Shown here in pieces: positions 1-6,642 of a stretch of 8,059 nt of DNA. This stretch comes from Actinomycetota bacterium (GTDB taxonomy: Bacteria; Actinomycetota; Thermoleophilia; Gaiellales; Gaiellaceae): NCBI GenBank assembly GCA_013821525.1, contig JACDGR010000140.1, positions 1 to 8,059 of the forward strand, written 5' to 3'. Every line of letters starts with the position of its first letter. Position 1 is the first letter of the stretch. The notes below the pieces were generated by a model. That model was given only the letters and a program-made list of their open reading frames with translations. It made no database searches and was not told where the DNA came from. A program made the position numbers and the translations under genes.

Positions 1-17
1 GCCCCGGAACATGTCTG
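1..17. repeat. Direct repeat copy A (17 bp)
   Basis: The 17-mer gccccggaacatgtctg matches positions 56-72 with one mismatch (a/g at the eighth base), giving a 55-bp offset. It sits at the very edge of the window. In copy B the same sequence is the right arm of a hairpin, so copy A may be the right half of a similar unit that starts outside the window. The function is unknown. An intergenic repeat family is one reading. Confidence 0.55.
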
Positions 18-41
18 TGCCGGACGTGCCCGCAAGAAGCG

Positions 42-66
42 TGTCCCGGGGACAGGCCCCGGGACA
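42..66 (-). terminator. GC-rich hairpin, possible terminator of the export permease gene
   Basis: Arm tgtcccgggg (42-51) is the exact reverse complement of ccccgggaca (57-66), with a 5-nt loop (acagg, 52-56). It lies 53 bp beyond the stop codon of the minus-strand permease gene, where a terminator would be expected. No T-tract follows the stem on the minus strand, so it is not a classic intrinsic terminator. U-less hairpins are often proposed as terminators in actinobacteria. It could equally be a repeated intergenic palindrome or a protein-binding site. Confidence 0.4.
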
Positions 67-72
67 TGTCTG
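56..72. repeat. Direct repeat copy B (17 bp)
   Basis: The sequence gccccgggacatgtctg differs from copy A at 1-17 by one base. It includes the self-complementary octamer gacatgtc (63-70). Its left part (57-66) also forms the right arm of the hairpin at 42-66, so direct and inverted repetition are combined in the same element. Confidence 0.55.
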
Positions 73-119
73 AGCGCGACGCCTCCTGACGGACAGGCCG
101 GCCGCGTAGGGGCTGGGGT

Positions 120-917
120 TCAGAGCTCGACGGCGATGCGGTCGTCGACCGCGCGGAAGACAAGGGCGCCGAGGGCGAGGGCGAGCGTTGCGGCGACGAG
201 CAGGTAGACGACGTCGGCGAGGCGCGGCAGCTCGCCCGACCACAAGGCGTCCCGCACGGCGTAGATCGGCGGGGCGATCGGGTTCCCCCAGCGCAGCACC
301 TCGAGCAGCCGGTGATGGTTCCGCGCCTTGTCCGGCAGGCTCGCGAGCGACCAGAGCACGGGCGTCAGGAAGAACCACGGCAGCAGTGCCGCGGTGAGGA
401 TGTGCTCGACGTCGCGGAAGAGCACGTTGATACACGCAACGAGGAGTGACAGACCCGCGACGAGCCCAGCGAAGACGACCGCGAGCGGGATCGCCACCCA
501 CACCGTCGTCCGCGCCTCGGGCACGAAGATCAGCGAGGCCACGACGAGGATCGCGATCATCACGACGAAGGTCACCGCCTGCGTCGCAACCATCGAGAAC
601 GCGACGAGCTGACGCGGGAACCGCACCTTCTTGATCAGCTCCGCGCTGTCGATCATCGACCGCGCCGACGACTGAAGCGACACCGAGAAGAAGATCCAGC
701 ACGCAAGACCGGCGAGGAGGTACACCGGGTAGTGGCGGATGGTCTTGTTCTGGAACAGGACACCGAAGACGACGAGATACACGCCGAGCAGCACGAGCGG
801 GTTGAGGAGCGACCAGAAGACGCCGAGCAACGACCCCTTGTATTTCGCCTGGAAATCACGGCGGAAGAGGTTCGCGAAGAGCTCGCGATAGCGCACGAGG
901 TCGGCGTAGACCGTCAT
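120..917 (-). CDS. ABC-2 type polysaccharide export permease (Wzm/TagG-like)
   Basis: Inner-membrane permease of an ABC exporter for undecaprenyl-linked polysaccharides, normally working as a dimer with a Wzt-type ATPase. The 265-residue product has the family's N-terminal amphipathic region (RYRELFANLFRRDFQAKYK, residues 9-27). The SLLGVFWSLLNPL signature (29-41) follows and opens TM1. About six hydrophobic segments can be seen, with the cytoplasmic ELIKKVRFPRQLV segment (93-105) after TM2 and an IYAVRDALW motif before the last helix. I chose the ATG at 917. A GTG at 959 would add 14 residues, but these fall over a promoter-like sequence and are unlike the family's N-terminus. No good Shine-Dalgarno precedes 917, which fits a leaderless or near-leaderless message. 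No ATPase gene is visible beside it. The next 119 bp downstream are non-coding. The family call is firm; the substrate is unknown. Confidence 0.9.
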   Translation of the reverse strand: MTVYADLVRYRELFANLFRRDFQAKYKGSLLGVFWSLLNPLVLLGVYLVVFGVLFQNKTIRHYPVYLLAGLACWIFFSVSLQSSARSMIDSAELIKKVRFPRQLVAFSMVATQAVTFVVMIAILVVASLIFVPEARTTVWVAIPLAVVFAGLVAGLSLLVACINVLFRDVEHILTAALLPWFFLTPVLWSLASLPDKARNHHRLLEVLRWGNPIAPPIYAVRDALWSGELPRLADVVYLLVAATLALALGALVFRAVDDRIAVEL

Positions 918-928
918 CTCTGGCGAGT

Positions 929-955
929 AGTCTAGGGACGGCGTGCATGGGGCAA
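929..955 (-). promoter_or_regulatory. Candidate promoter for the export permease gene
   Basis: On the minus strand TTGCCC (955-950) and TAGACT (934-929) lie 15 bp apart, resembling -35 and -10 hexamers with a short spacer. The -10 ends 11 nt before the ATG at 917, so the transcript would carry only a few leader bases. That agrees with the missing Shine-Dalgarno and argues against the upstream GTG start at 959. This is pattern matching only. Confidence 0.3.
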
Positions 956-978
956 ACACAGCCCTAACACCGACCTTC

Positions 979-984
979 TACCCT
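979..984 (+). promoter_or_regulatory. Candidate -10 element for the fusion gene at 993
   Basis: TACCCT fits the TAnnnT actinobacterial -10 pattern and ends 8 nt before the GTG at 993, so the mRNA would begin at or next to the start codon. No Shine-Dalgarno is present in the intervening bases and no clear -35 is seen. The element would serve the plus-strand two-gene unit and would lie back to back with the minus-strand promoter candidate at 929-955. Confidence 0.25.
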
Positions 985-992
985 CGCAGCCT

Positions 993-2786
993 GTGAGCAC
1001 AGTCGCGGCTCTCGCCGCCCTTCCCGCCGCACTGCTCGCCGTCTGGGCGCTGCTCCACTCTCGTGTCTCGCGCGGTCTCGAGCAGACGCCCGATGCGAGC
1101 AGGTGGCGCGCCGCGCCGACGCCGCTCGTCGGCGGCATCGGGATCTACGTCGGGCTCAGCGCGGGGCTGTGGCTCGCCGTCGCGGCCGGGCCGCTGGACG
1201 CGAGTCGCCAGCTGATCGGCATCTTCGCGGGTGCGAGCCTTCTCTTCCTCGCAGGGCTGATCGACGACGTGCGCTCACTGCCGCCGATCGCCAAGCTCGC
1301 GGCACAGCTCGCGGGCGCTGCGATCGTCCTCTCGACCGGCACGAGCGTAGAGATCGTCAGCAGCCATTGGATCGCGATCCCGCTAGGGGTCGTGTGGCTC
1401 GTCGGGATGACGAACGCCTTCAACCTGCTCGACAACATGGACGGCCTCGCAGGCAGCCTCGCGGTCATCTCCGCGGCGTTCTTCGCGTCGTCGGCGGCGA
1501 TCCAGAACGGCTCGCAGCTCGTGCTCGTGACCTCGCTCGCGCTCGCGCTCGCGGTCGCCGGGTTTCTACCGTTCAACCTCCGGCCCGGCAACCGTGCGCT
1601 GACGTGGATGGGTGACAGCGGCTCGCAGCTGATCGGATTCACGCTGGCCGCGCTCGGGCTCGCGTCGAGCTACACCGTTGCTACCTCGACGGTCGCGACA
1701 CTCGTCCTTCCCGTGCTCGTGCTCGCGGTGCCGATCCTCGACACGACGCTCGTCACGATCGTTCGGCTACTCGACGGTCGCCCCGTCTCTCAGGGCGGAA
1801 GCGACCACAGCTCGCATCGGCTCGTGTCGCTCGGCGTCTCGGAAACAGGTGCAGTCGTGCTGCTCGCGCTCGTCTCGGCCGCGCTCGGTGCGACGAGCCT
1901 TGCGTATGAGGCGTTCGGCAGCGGACGCGTCGCGGCGATCGGGGTGCTCGTCACCTTCGCGCTGCTCGTCCAGTTCGGAAGCTTCCTCGCGGACGTCGAC
2001 CGTGGCCGCCGCGTCGGCGGACGCATCTCGGTGTACACGCGTCGGATCGGCGAGGTGATCGTCGACGGCGCGCTCATCTCCGCGTCGTTCCTCGCCGCCT
2101 ACCTCCTCCGCTTCGACGGGATCGGCACCCCGAACCAGCGTCACTTCTTCCTCCTGACCCTGCCGGTGTTGCTCTTCTGCCGCTACGTCGCGCTGCTCCT
2201 GCTCGGCATGTACGCAGGCGTCTGGCGGTACGCCAGCTCACGCGATGCGTTGCGCGCGGCAACCGCAGTAGTGATCTCGGGCGTCGTCGCGCTCGGCGTC
2301 GTCGTGCTGACCCAGGGCGCGCTCGGTGACTTCTCGCGCAGCGTCTTCGTGATCGACGCGTCTATCTGCTCGATTGCCGTCGCCGCGGCTCGCTTCGCGG
2401 AGCGCGCGATCGTGCGCGGCCTCGAGCTCACGAACCGTCGGGAGGGTCGCCGCGTGCTGATCATCGGCGCGGGTCGCACCGGGCGCAGCATGTTGCGCGA
2501 GCTGCGCGAGACCCCCGGCGAGCGCGTCGTCGGTTTCATCGACGACGATCCGGCGTTGCGCGGGCGGCGCTTGAACGGCGTCCAGGTGATCGCCGACACG
2601 TCGGGGGTCGCAAGCGCCCTCGAGCGCGTGCATCCTGACGTCGTGCTCGTGACCATCCCCAGCGCGCCCAAGGAACGGCTCGACCAGATCGTGCGTGCGT
2701 GCGCGCAGTTCGGAGTCGACTGTCGCTTCGTCCGCCGGGAGGTCGACGTCGACCCGCAGGTTCTCCTGGGCGCCGAGCGACCGTGA
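993..2786 (+). CDS. Fusion: WecA/TagO-type sugar-1-phosphate transferase + CapD/FlaA1-type N-terminal module
   Basis: The N-terminal half (about residues 1-330) is a polytopic phospho-sugar transferase of the MraY/WecA/TagO family, which moves a sugar-1-phosphate from a UDP-sugar to undecaprenyl phosphate to start a glycan. Family motifs are intact: TPLVGG near the first loop, IDDVRSLPP with D91-D92, NLLDNMDGLAG with D147 and D150, WMGDSGS with D208, and the His-rich HSSHR at 272-276. The C-terminal half starts near residue 346. It has about four hydrophobic segments typical of WbpM/CapD/FlaA1 proteins, then a Rossmann domain (about 485-590) with GAGRTG at 492-497 and GFIDDDP. It ends there, so the second Rossmann, NDP-sugar dehydratase domain of WbpM-type enzymes is absent. 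The same accessory module is known in WcaJ-type monotopic initiating transferases. The GTG start at 993 places TM1 at residue 4, and no in-frame start precedes it. Its TGA overlaps the next gene's start by 4 bp (GTGA). The transferase role is well supported; the role of the second half is inferred to be regulatory or scaffolding. Confidence 0.88.
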   Translation: MSTVAALAALPAALLAVWALLHSRVSRGLEQTPDASRWRAAPTPLVGGIGIYVGLSAGLWLAVAAGPLDASRQLIGIFAGASLLFLAGLIDDVRSLPPIAKLAAQLAGAAIVLSTGTSVEIVSSHWIAIPLGVVWLVGMTNAFNLLDNMDGLAGSLAVISAAFFASSAAIQNGSQLVLVTSLALALAVAGFLPFNLRPGNRALTWMGDSGSQLIGFTLAALGLASSYTVATSTVATLVLPVLVLAVPILDTTLVTIVRLLDGRPVSQGGSDHSSHRLVSLGVSETGAVVLLALVSAALGATSLAYEAFGSGRVAAIGVLVTFALLVQFGSFLADVDRGRRVGGRISVYTRRIGEVIVDGALISASFLAAYLLRFDGIGTPNQRHFFLLTLPVLLFCRYVALLLLGMYAGVWRYASSRDALRAATAVVISGVVALGVVVLTQGALGDFSRSVFVIDASICSIAVAAARFAERAIVRGLELTNRREGRRVLIIGAGRTGRSMLRELRETPGERVVGFIDDDPALRGRRLNGVQVIADTSGVASALERVHPDVVLVTIPSAPKERLDQIVRACAQFGVDCRFVRREVDVDPQVLLGAERP

Positions 2787-4885
2787 TTGCGCCGAGACGC
2801 TCCGCCCTGGACCGTCTGCTGGCGGCCTATCCGCTGTTGGTCGCCTATCTGGTGCTGCTGACGCTCTACGCGTGGCAGACGACGCGCATCCCGTCGCCGT
2901 GGATCTTCACCGATGAGCTGCAGTGGTCGTTGCTCTCGAGGGGTGTCGCGGCCACGGGCCATCCCCAGCTCCGCGGACACGACGTCGGCTTCGAGTCGCT
3001 CTACTCCTACTTCCTCGCCCCCGCCTGGTGGGCCGCATCGACGGGGACTGGCTACACGATCGCGAAGTACCTGAACGCTGCGATCATGACCGCGGCCCTC
3101 TTCCCGGCCTACGCCCTCGCGCGTCTGTTCGTGACGCACCGAGTCGCATTGCTCGTCGGCATTGGCACCGTCTGCGTTCCGTCACTTGCCCTGACGGGCG
3201 TGCTGATGCCCGAGTCGTTGGCCTATTTCTGGTCGGTTCTCGCGCTCTGGCTCGTGGCGCGAGCAATCCTCAGGCCGAAGCGGACGACACTCGTGGCGGC
3301 CGCCGCGGCGACACTCGCAGCGCCGCTCGTTCGAGGCCAGCTGGAGGTGCTCATCCCTGCCGCTCTGATCGCCGCGGGCATATTCGTCGTCACGGGTGCC
3401 CGTGCACGGGGCCTCATCTCCAAGTGGACTCGCGCTGACCGAATCTCGGTCGCTGTTCTCCTGCTCGGGATCGTCATCGCGGGCGACGTCGTGCTCGCAC
3501 ATCATTCCTACGAGTGGTTCATCGGCACGCATTACTGGCATCGAGCGCTGACCTATGGCCTCTGGGCCTTCGGTGCGCTAGCAGTCGGACTCGGGGTGTT
3601 CCCTCTGTTCTTCGCTCTTACGTGGGCGCTGGGAGGCCGGGCGGACACGCCGCAGGATCGCGCGCTGGCCGGGCTGTTCTGGGGGGCGGTCGTCGGCTTC
3701 GGCGTCTATACCGCGGTCAAGGCCTCCTACATCGCAACCACGTTCTCGATCCGCGTGGAAGAACGCAACCTGATCTACCTCAGCCCGATTGCATTTCTCT
3801 GCTCCGCCCGCCTGCTCGCGGTTGGCGGGGCGAGGCTCGGCCCGGCGCTCGCTGCTTGTGCCGGAACGGGATACCTCTTGTGGGCGACCCCGACGCACGC
3901 ATACGAGCACCTCTACTCCGATGCGTTTGGACTCTCGATCCTGCAATGGTTGAACCAGACCTGGTACTGGACAAACGCCGAGCTCCAGATTCTGCTGTTC
4001 ACGATCCTGGCCGGCGGTCTGCTGCTCGTAGCTGTCATGCGGTCTGGCCGGGCGGCGAGTGGTGCGCTCAACGCGATCGCAATCGGACTCGCTGTTGCGA
4101 CGCTCGGCTGGAATCTCACAGGGGAGATCTCGGCGGCGAACCAGGCAAGATCGCCTGCGCAGAGCGAGCTCGCGCGCATCCCGAGCCCACCCAACTGGAT
4201 CGACCGGGCAAACGGGCAAGAACGCGCGATGTTCATCGGAAAGGCCCTCTCGAACTCGGAAGCCTTTTGGACACTCGAGTTCTGGAACAAGTCGATCCAA
4301 GACGTGTGGTCGGTAGACGCTTCGGCGCCGAAGCCGGGCCCGACAGTCTCGCCGAACTTCTCTGGCACTGACGGCGAGCTCGACCCGCAACTGCCGCTGC
4401 ACTGGGTCGTTGCGCCGCCGGAGATCGCAATCGTCGGCAAAGTCGTCGAGAGCGCCGGCGGGCTCGACGTGTACCGCGTGCCGCGTCCGATCCGGATGCG
4501 CAGCTTCGTCTCGGGGATCACCGCCGACGGGTGGATGCAAGACACGAGCACGTACGTCCGCTTCGCGCCACGCCACGTGCGCGGCACGCTTGCAATCTCG
4601 ATCTCACGCGAAGCGGCGTGCGGATCGACGATCCCGACGGCACAGTTCACGTTCCGCGTCGCGAGCCTCCGCATCACACCCGAGCCCGACGCCCAACCGG
4701 TCGCGGGCCGGGAGCAGGCGGTCAAGCGCATCGGCGTGCCACCGTGTAAGGCAAACGCCGTGCTGCACATCCCCGCCACCGCGCCGCTGCGCGTGCTCGG
4801 AACGGCGACGCACCTCTTCCAATCCGGCGACGGCCGCCGGCTGGCCGCATTCGTGTCGTACTCATTCGCCCCCGCCGGTCAGTAG
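2783..4885 (+). CDS. GT-C-like multi-pass membrane glycosyltransferase with extracytoplasmic C-terminal domain
   Basis: The 700-residue product has a long polytopic part (about residues 12-450) and a soluble C-terminal part (about 452-700). A first helix is followed by an outer loop with FTDEL, where D44-E45 match the acidic motif expected in the first luminal loop of GT-C enzymes. A second outer-loop acidic motif, MPESLAYF (E144), follows a later helix. GT-C proteins use polyprenyl-phosphate sugars on the outer face of the membrane. The C-terminal part is rich in short beta-strand-like stretches and contains only two cysteines (C613, C655), which could form a disulfide. It may be a beta-sandwich, but I cannot assign a fold by eye. 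I chose GTG 2783 because it overlaps the upstream stop by 4 bp. An in-frame ATG at 2699 would add 28 Arg/Pro-rich residues read from inside the upstream gene. Composition appears slightly less GC-rich than its neighbours. A non-catalytic GT-C-like protein remains possible. Confidence 0.75.
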   Translation: MIAPRRSALDRLLAAYPLLVAYLVLLTLYAWQTTRIPSPWIFTDELQWSLLSRGVAATGHPQLRGHDVGFESLYSYFLAPAWWAASTGTGYTIAKYLNAAIMTAALFPAYALARLFVTHRVALLVGIGTVCVPSLALTGVLMPESLAYFWSVLALWLVARAILRPKRTTLVAAAAATLAAPLVRGQLEVLIPAALIAAGIFVVTGARARGLISKWTRADRISVAVLLLGIVIAGDVVLAHHSYEWFIGTHYWHRALTYGLWAFGALAVGLGVFPLFFALTWALGGRADTPQDRALAGLFWGAVVGFGVYTAVKASYIATTFSIRVEERNLIYLSPIAFLCSARLLAVGGARLGPALAACAGTGYLLWATPTHAYEHLYSDAFGLSILQWLNQTWYWTNAELQILLFTILAGGLLLVAVMRSGRAASGALNAIAIGLAVATLGWNLTGEISAANQARSPAQSELARIPSPPNWIDRANGQERAMFIGKALSNSEAFWTLEFWNKSIQDVWSVDASAPKPGPTVSPNFSGTDGELDPQLPLHWVVAPPEIAIVGKVVESAGGLDVYRVPRPIRMRSFVSGITADGWMQDTSTYVRFAPRHVRGTLAISISREAACGSTIPTAQFTFRVASLRITPEPDAQPVAGREQAVKRIGVPPCKANAVLHIPATAPLRVLGTATHLFQSGDGRRLAAFVSYSFAPAGQ

Positions 4886-4894
4886 AGGCGAGCC
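4886..4894. other. 9-bp convergent junction
   Basis: The TAG of the plus-strand GT-C-like gene ends at 4885, and the TGA of the minus-strand GT2 gene occupies 4895-4897. Only 9 bp separate them, so there is no room for a terminator. Transcripts from the two sides must run into one another's coding sequence unless termination is factor-dependent. Confidence 0.9.
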
Positions 4895-5641
4895 TCAGCG
4901 CGCGCGTAACCGTTCGGGGTGCTTCCGGACGAACCGGAGCACACCGGCCCAGTGCCAGAGCGTGCGCCGGGTCAGCCAGCGCTTATCGGTCTCCGCCTTG
5001 TGCTCGTGGCGCACGACGGCCCCCGGCACGTACCACCGCTCCCACCCGGCCCGCATCGCGCGGTACTGCAGATCGATGTCCTCGCCGTAGAGCCGGAACC
5101 CCTCGTCGAAGCCCCCGAGCTCTTCGAGCATCGTGCGACGCAGGAGCAGGAACCCGCCGAGCATCCAATCTGCCTCGACCGGCTCCGTGGGCGGCGTCTC
5201 GTCGAGGTGAAAGTGCCGCCGTTGTGGCAACACGAGGCGCAGCGGCGTGCGACGGACGATCGTCCCGGCAACGGTCGGAAACCGGCGCCGTGAGGGCTGC
5301 AGCCTGCCGTCGGGGTAAACCATGCGAGGCCCGGCGACGCCGCACCGCGGATGCGCCGCCATGAAGTCACGGAGCACGGTGACCGCACCCTCCTCCGGCA
5401 CCGCATCGGGGTTCGCAGAGAGGAGCAGCTCGGCGCGGGTGTGAGCGGCGCCCTTGTTCACGTTCGCGCCGAAGCCCAGTGGCGTCCGGTTGTGCAACGC
5501 CTCGACACCGTCGGGGATCGAGCCCGGGATGTTCGCGATCACGACGAGCTCGTCGACCTGCGGCTGCAGCGCCGGGAGCGACTCCGCCAGCTCGCGCGGA
5601 TGCCCGTGGGAGACGACGACCGCAGCGACGGACGGGGTCAT
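4895..5641 (-). CDS. GT2 family glycosyltransferase (rhamnosyltransferase/WbbL-like)
   Basis: A cytoplasmic GT-A-fold enzyme that would transfer a sugar from a nucleotide-sugar donor to the growing lipid-linked chain. The 248-residue product opens with the beta strand AAVVVSHG (6-13). GFGANVNKGA (56-65) follows, then LLLSANPDA with the metal/nucleotide-binding DxD-like NPD at 77-79. MLGGFLLLRR comes next, and then the GGFDEGFRLYGEDIDL block, in which E187-D188 holds the likely catalytic base. All the usual GT2 motifs are present and there is no transmembrane segment. The start is ATG 5641, which overlaps the preceding gene's TGA in an ATGA junction. An in-frame start at 5692 would add 17 residues read from inside that gene and is less likely. 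It is the last gene of the minus-strand run. The precise sugar cannot be determined; rhamnose is only a family-level suggestion. Confidence 0.9.
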   Translation of the reverse strand: MTPSVAAVVVSHGHPRELAESLPALQPQVDELVVIANIPGSIPDGVEALHNRTPLGFGANVNKGAAHTRAELLLSANPDAVPEEGAVTVLRDFMAAHPRCGVAGPRMVYPDGRLQPSRRRFPTVAGTIVRRTPLRLVLPQRRHFHLDETPPTEPVEADWMLGGFLLLRRTMLEELGGFDEGFRLYGEDIDLQYRAMRAGWERWYVPGAVVRHEHKAETDKRWLTRRTLWHWAGVLRFVRKHPERLRAR

Positions 5642-6642
5642 GCCAGTACCGCTCGGTATGCCGCGGCGGTCAACCGCGCGGTCTCCTCCCACGAGAAGAG
5701 CTTTGCGCGTTCGAGCCCTGCCCGCGCGTAGTGCGTGCGGTCTGCGAGCGCGAGCCTGAGAGGCCCTGCGAAGTCGCCCCCTGAGGCGTACAGCCCGGCA
5801 GGTCCGGCAACCTCGCGGAGCGCTGCATCGTCCGAGAGCACGACCGGTGTGCCGCTCGCCATCGCCTCGAGCACGGGAATCCCGAAGCCCTCGAACCGCG
5901 AGGGCAACACGAGCGCAGCGGCGCCGCGGTAGAGCGCGGCGAGCTCGTCCTGCGCCACCCAGCCGCGCACGTCCGCGCCGCCCGCACGGAGCTCCGCAGC
6001 GAGCGCCGGGTCCTTCTCCGGGCCGACGACGACGAGCGGGCGCCCGACCGCCAGCGCAGCCTCGAGCGCGGCGCGCGGATCCTTCCGAGCCTGGATCGCA
6101 CCCACGAAGAGCAGGTACCCGCCGTCACGCGCAGGGCCGACCGGTCCGAAGGCGGGATCGACGCCGTGCGGCGTGACGACGACCTTGTCGGTGGGAAGCC
6201 CGTAGAGCTCGATCGCGTCCTGCTTCGTGCGCTCGGAGACCGCGAGCACACGATCGGCACGTCGTGCCGATCGCGGCACAACCGTCTTGAATGTGATCCG
6301 GTCGACGAGGCCCATCACGCGCGGGTCGCGCTCGAAGTGGAGATCGTGCAGCGTCAGCACGCTCGGCCCGCCGAAACCGAGCGGCAATGCGTGCTGGAAG
6401 TGAGCGACGGCGGGTTTGAGCCGACGCAGGAGCCGCGGCAGAGTCCACGCCATGCGCAGCTCTTGCGAGCGGGCGGGGAGCTCGATCGGCTGGACTCCCG
6501 CAGGGACGAGATCGGGCCTCCGCGTGATCGCTGCAACCTCCAGGTCGGGGGCGACGACCGGGAGCTGCCGCAGGAGATTGAGCACGTACGTCTCCTCCCC
6601 CGTGCGATTTCGCCCGAGCACGTCCGCGTCGACAACGATCAT
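5638..6642 (-). CDS. GT4 family glycosyltransferase
   Basis: GT-B-fold retaining glycosyltransferase of 334 residues, expected in the cytoplasm or loosely on the membrane, adding a sugar during polysaccharide assembly. The N-terminal domain starts MIVVDADVLGRN, with the Gly-containing TGEETYV loop after it. The linker region has LAVSERTK and VTPHGVDP. The C-terminal donor-binding domain has FVGAIQARKDP, with phosphate-binding R186-K187, and the E-x7-E motif EGFGIPVLE (E251, E259). The donor loop reads GAIQARKD, whereas the two neighbouring paralogues read TLEPRKN. The key basic pair is retained, so activity is expected. The start is ATG 6642, with GAGGAG 5 nt upstream and an ATGA overlap with the preceding gene. 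The longer reading from 6690 lies inside the upstream gene. Donor and acceptor are unknown. Confidence 0.92.
   Translation of the reverse strand: MIVVDADVLGRNRTGEETYVLNLLRQLPVVAPDLEVAAITRRPDLVPAGVQPIELPARSQELRMAWTLPRLLRRLKPAVAHFQHALPLGFGGPSVLTLHDLHFERDPRVMGLVDRITFKTVVPRSARRADRVLAVSERTKQDAIELYGLPTDKVVVTPHGVDPAFGPVGPARDGGYLLFVGAIQARKDPRAALEAALAVGRPLVVVGPEKDPALAAELRAGGADVRGWVAQDELAALYRGAAALVLPSRFEGFGIPVLEAMASGTPVVLSDDAALREVAGPAGLYASGGDFAGPLRLALADRTHYARAGLERAKLFSWEETARLTAAAYRAVLA
6251..6273. repeat. Perfect inverted repeat inside a GT4 gene
   Basis: Arms cgatcggcac (6251-6260) and gtgccgatcg (6264-6273) are exact reverse complements with a 3-nt loop. The element lies in the N-terminal half of the GT4 coding region, over an Arg/Ala-rich stretch (SARRADRVL). 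It may be a by-product of GC-rich Arg/Ala codons. No function can be read from it. Confidence 0.5.

Noticed and set aside
1..72. CRISPR array
   Set aside because: There are only two imperfect copies, with the second overlapping a hairpin. There is no regular spacer series and no cas gene.
918..959. GTG start at 959 for the export permease
   Set aside because: The extra 14 residues do not resemble Wzm N-termini and cover a plausible -35/-10 pair. ATG 917 starts at the expected place.
1530..1560. Short gctcgc-type tandem repetition in the fusion gene
   Set aside because: It encodes an Ala/Leu-rich membrane helix with biased codons. No sign of a contingency repeat.
2699..2782. In-frame 28-residue N-terminal extension of the GT-C-like gene
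   Set aside because: It is Arg/Pro-rich, read from inside the upstream coding region, and unlike a membrane protein N-terminus. The GTG at 2783 with a 4-bp overlap is a far better start.
2183..3139. Minus-strand open frame of 318 residues opposite the plus-strand genes
   Set aside because: Antisense shadow in GC-rich DNA. The composition is Arg-rich and motif-free, and it crosses two well-supported plus-strand genes.
3514..4576. Open frames on both strands (3514-4371 plus, 3578-4576 minus) over the GT-C-like gene
   Set aside because: They have no motifs and skewed Arg/Gly/Pro composition. The membrane-protein frame explains this region.
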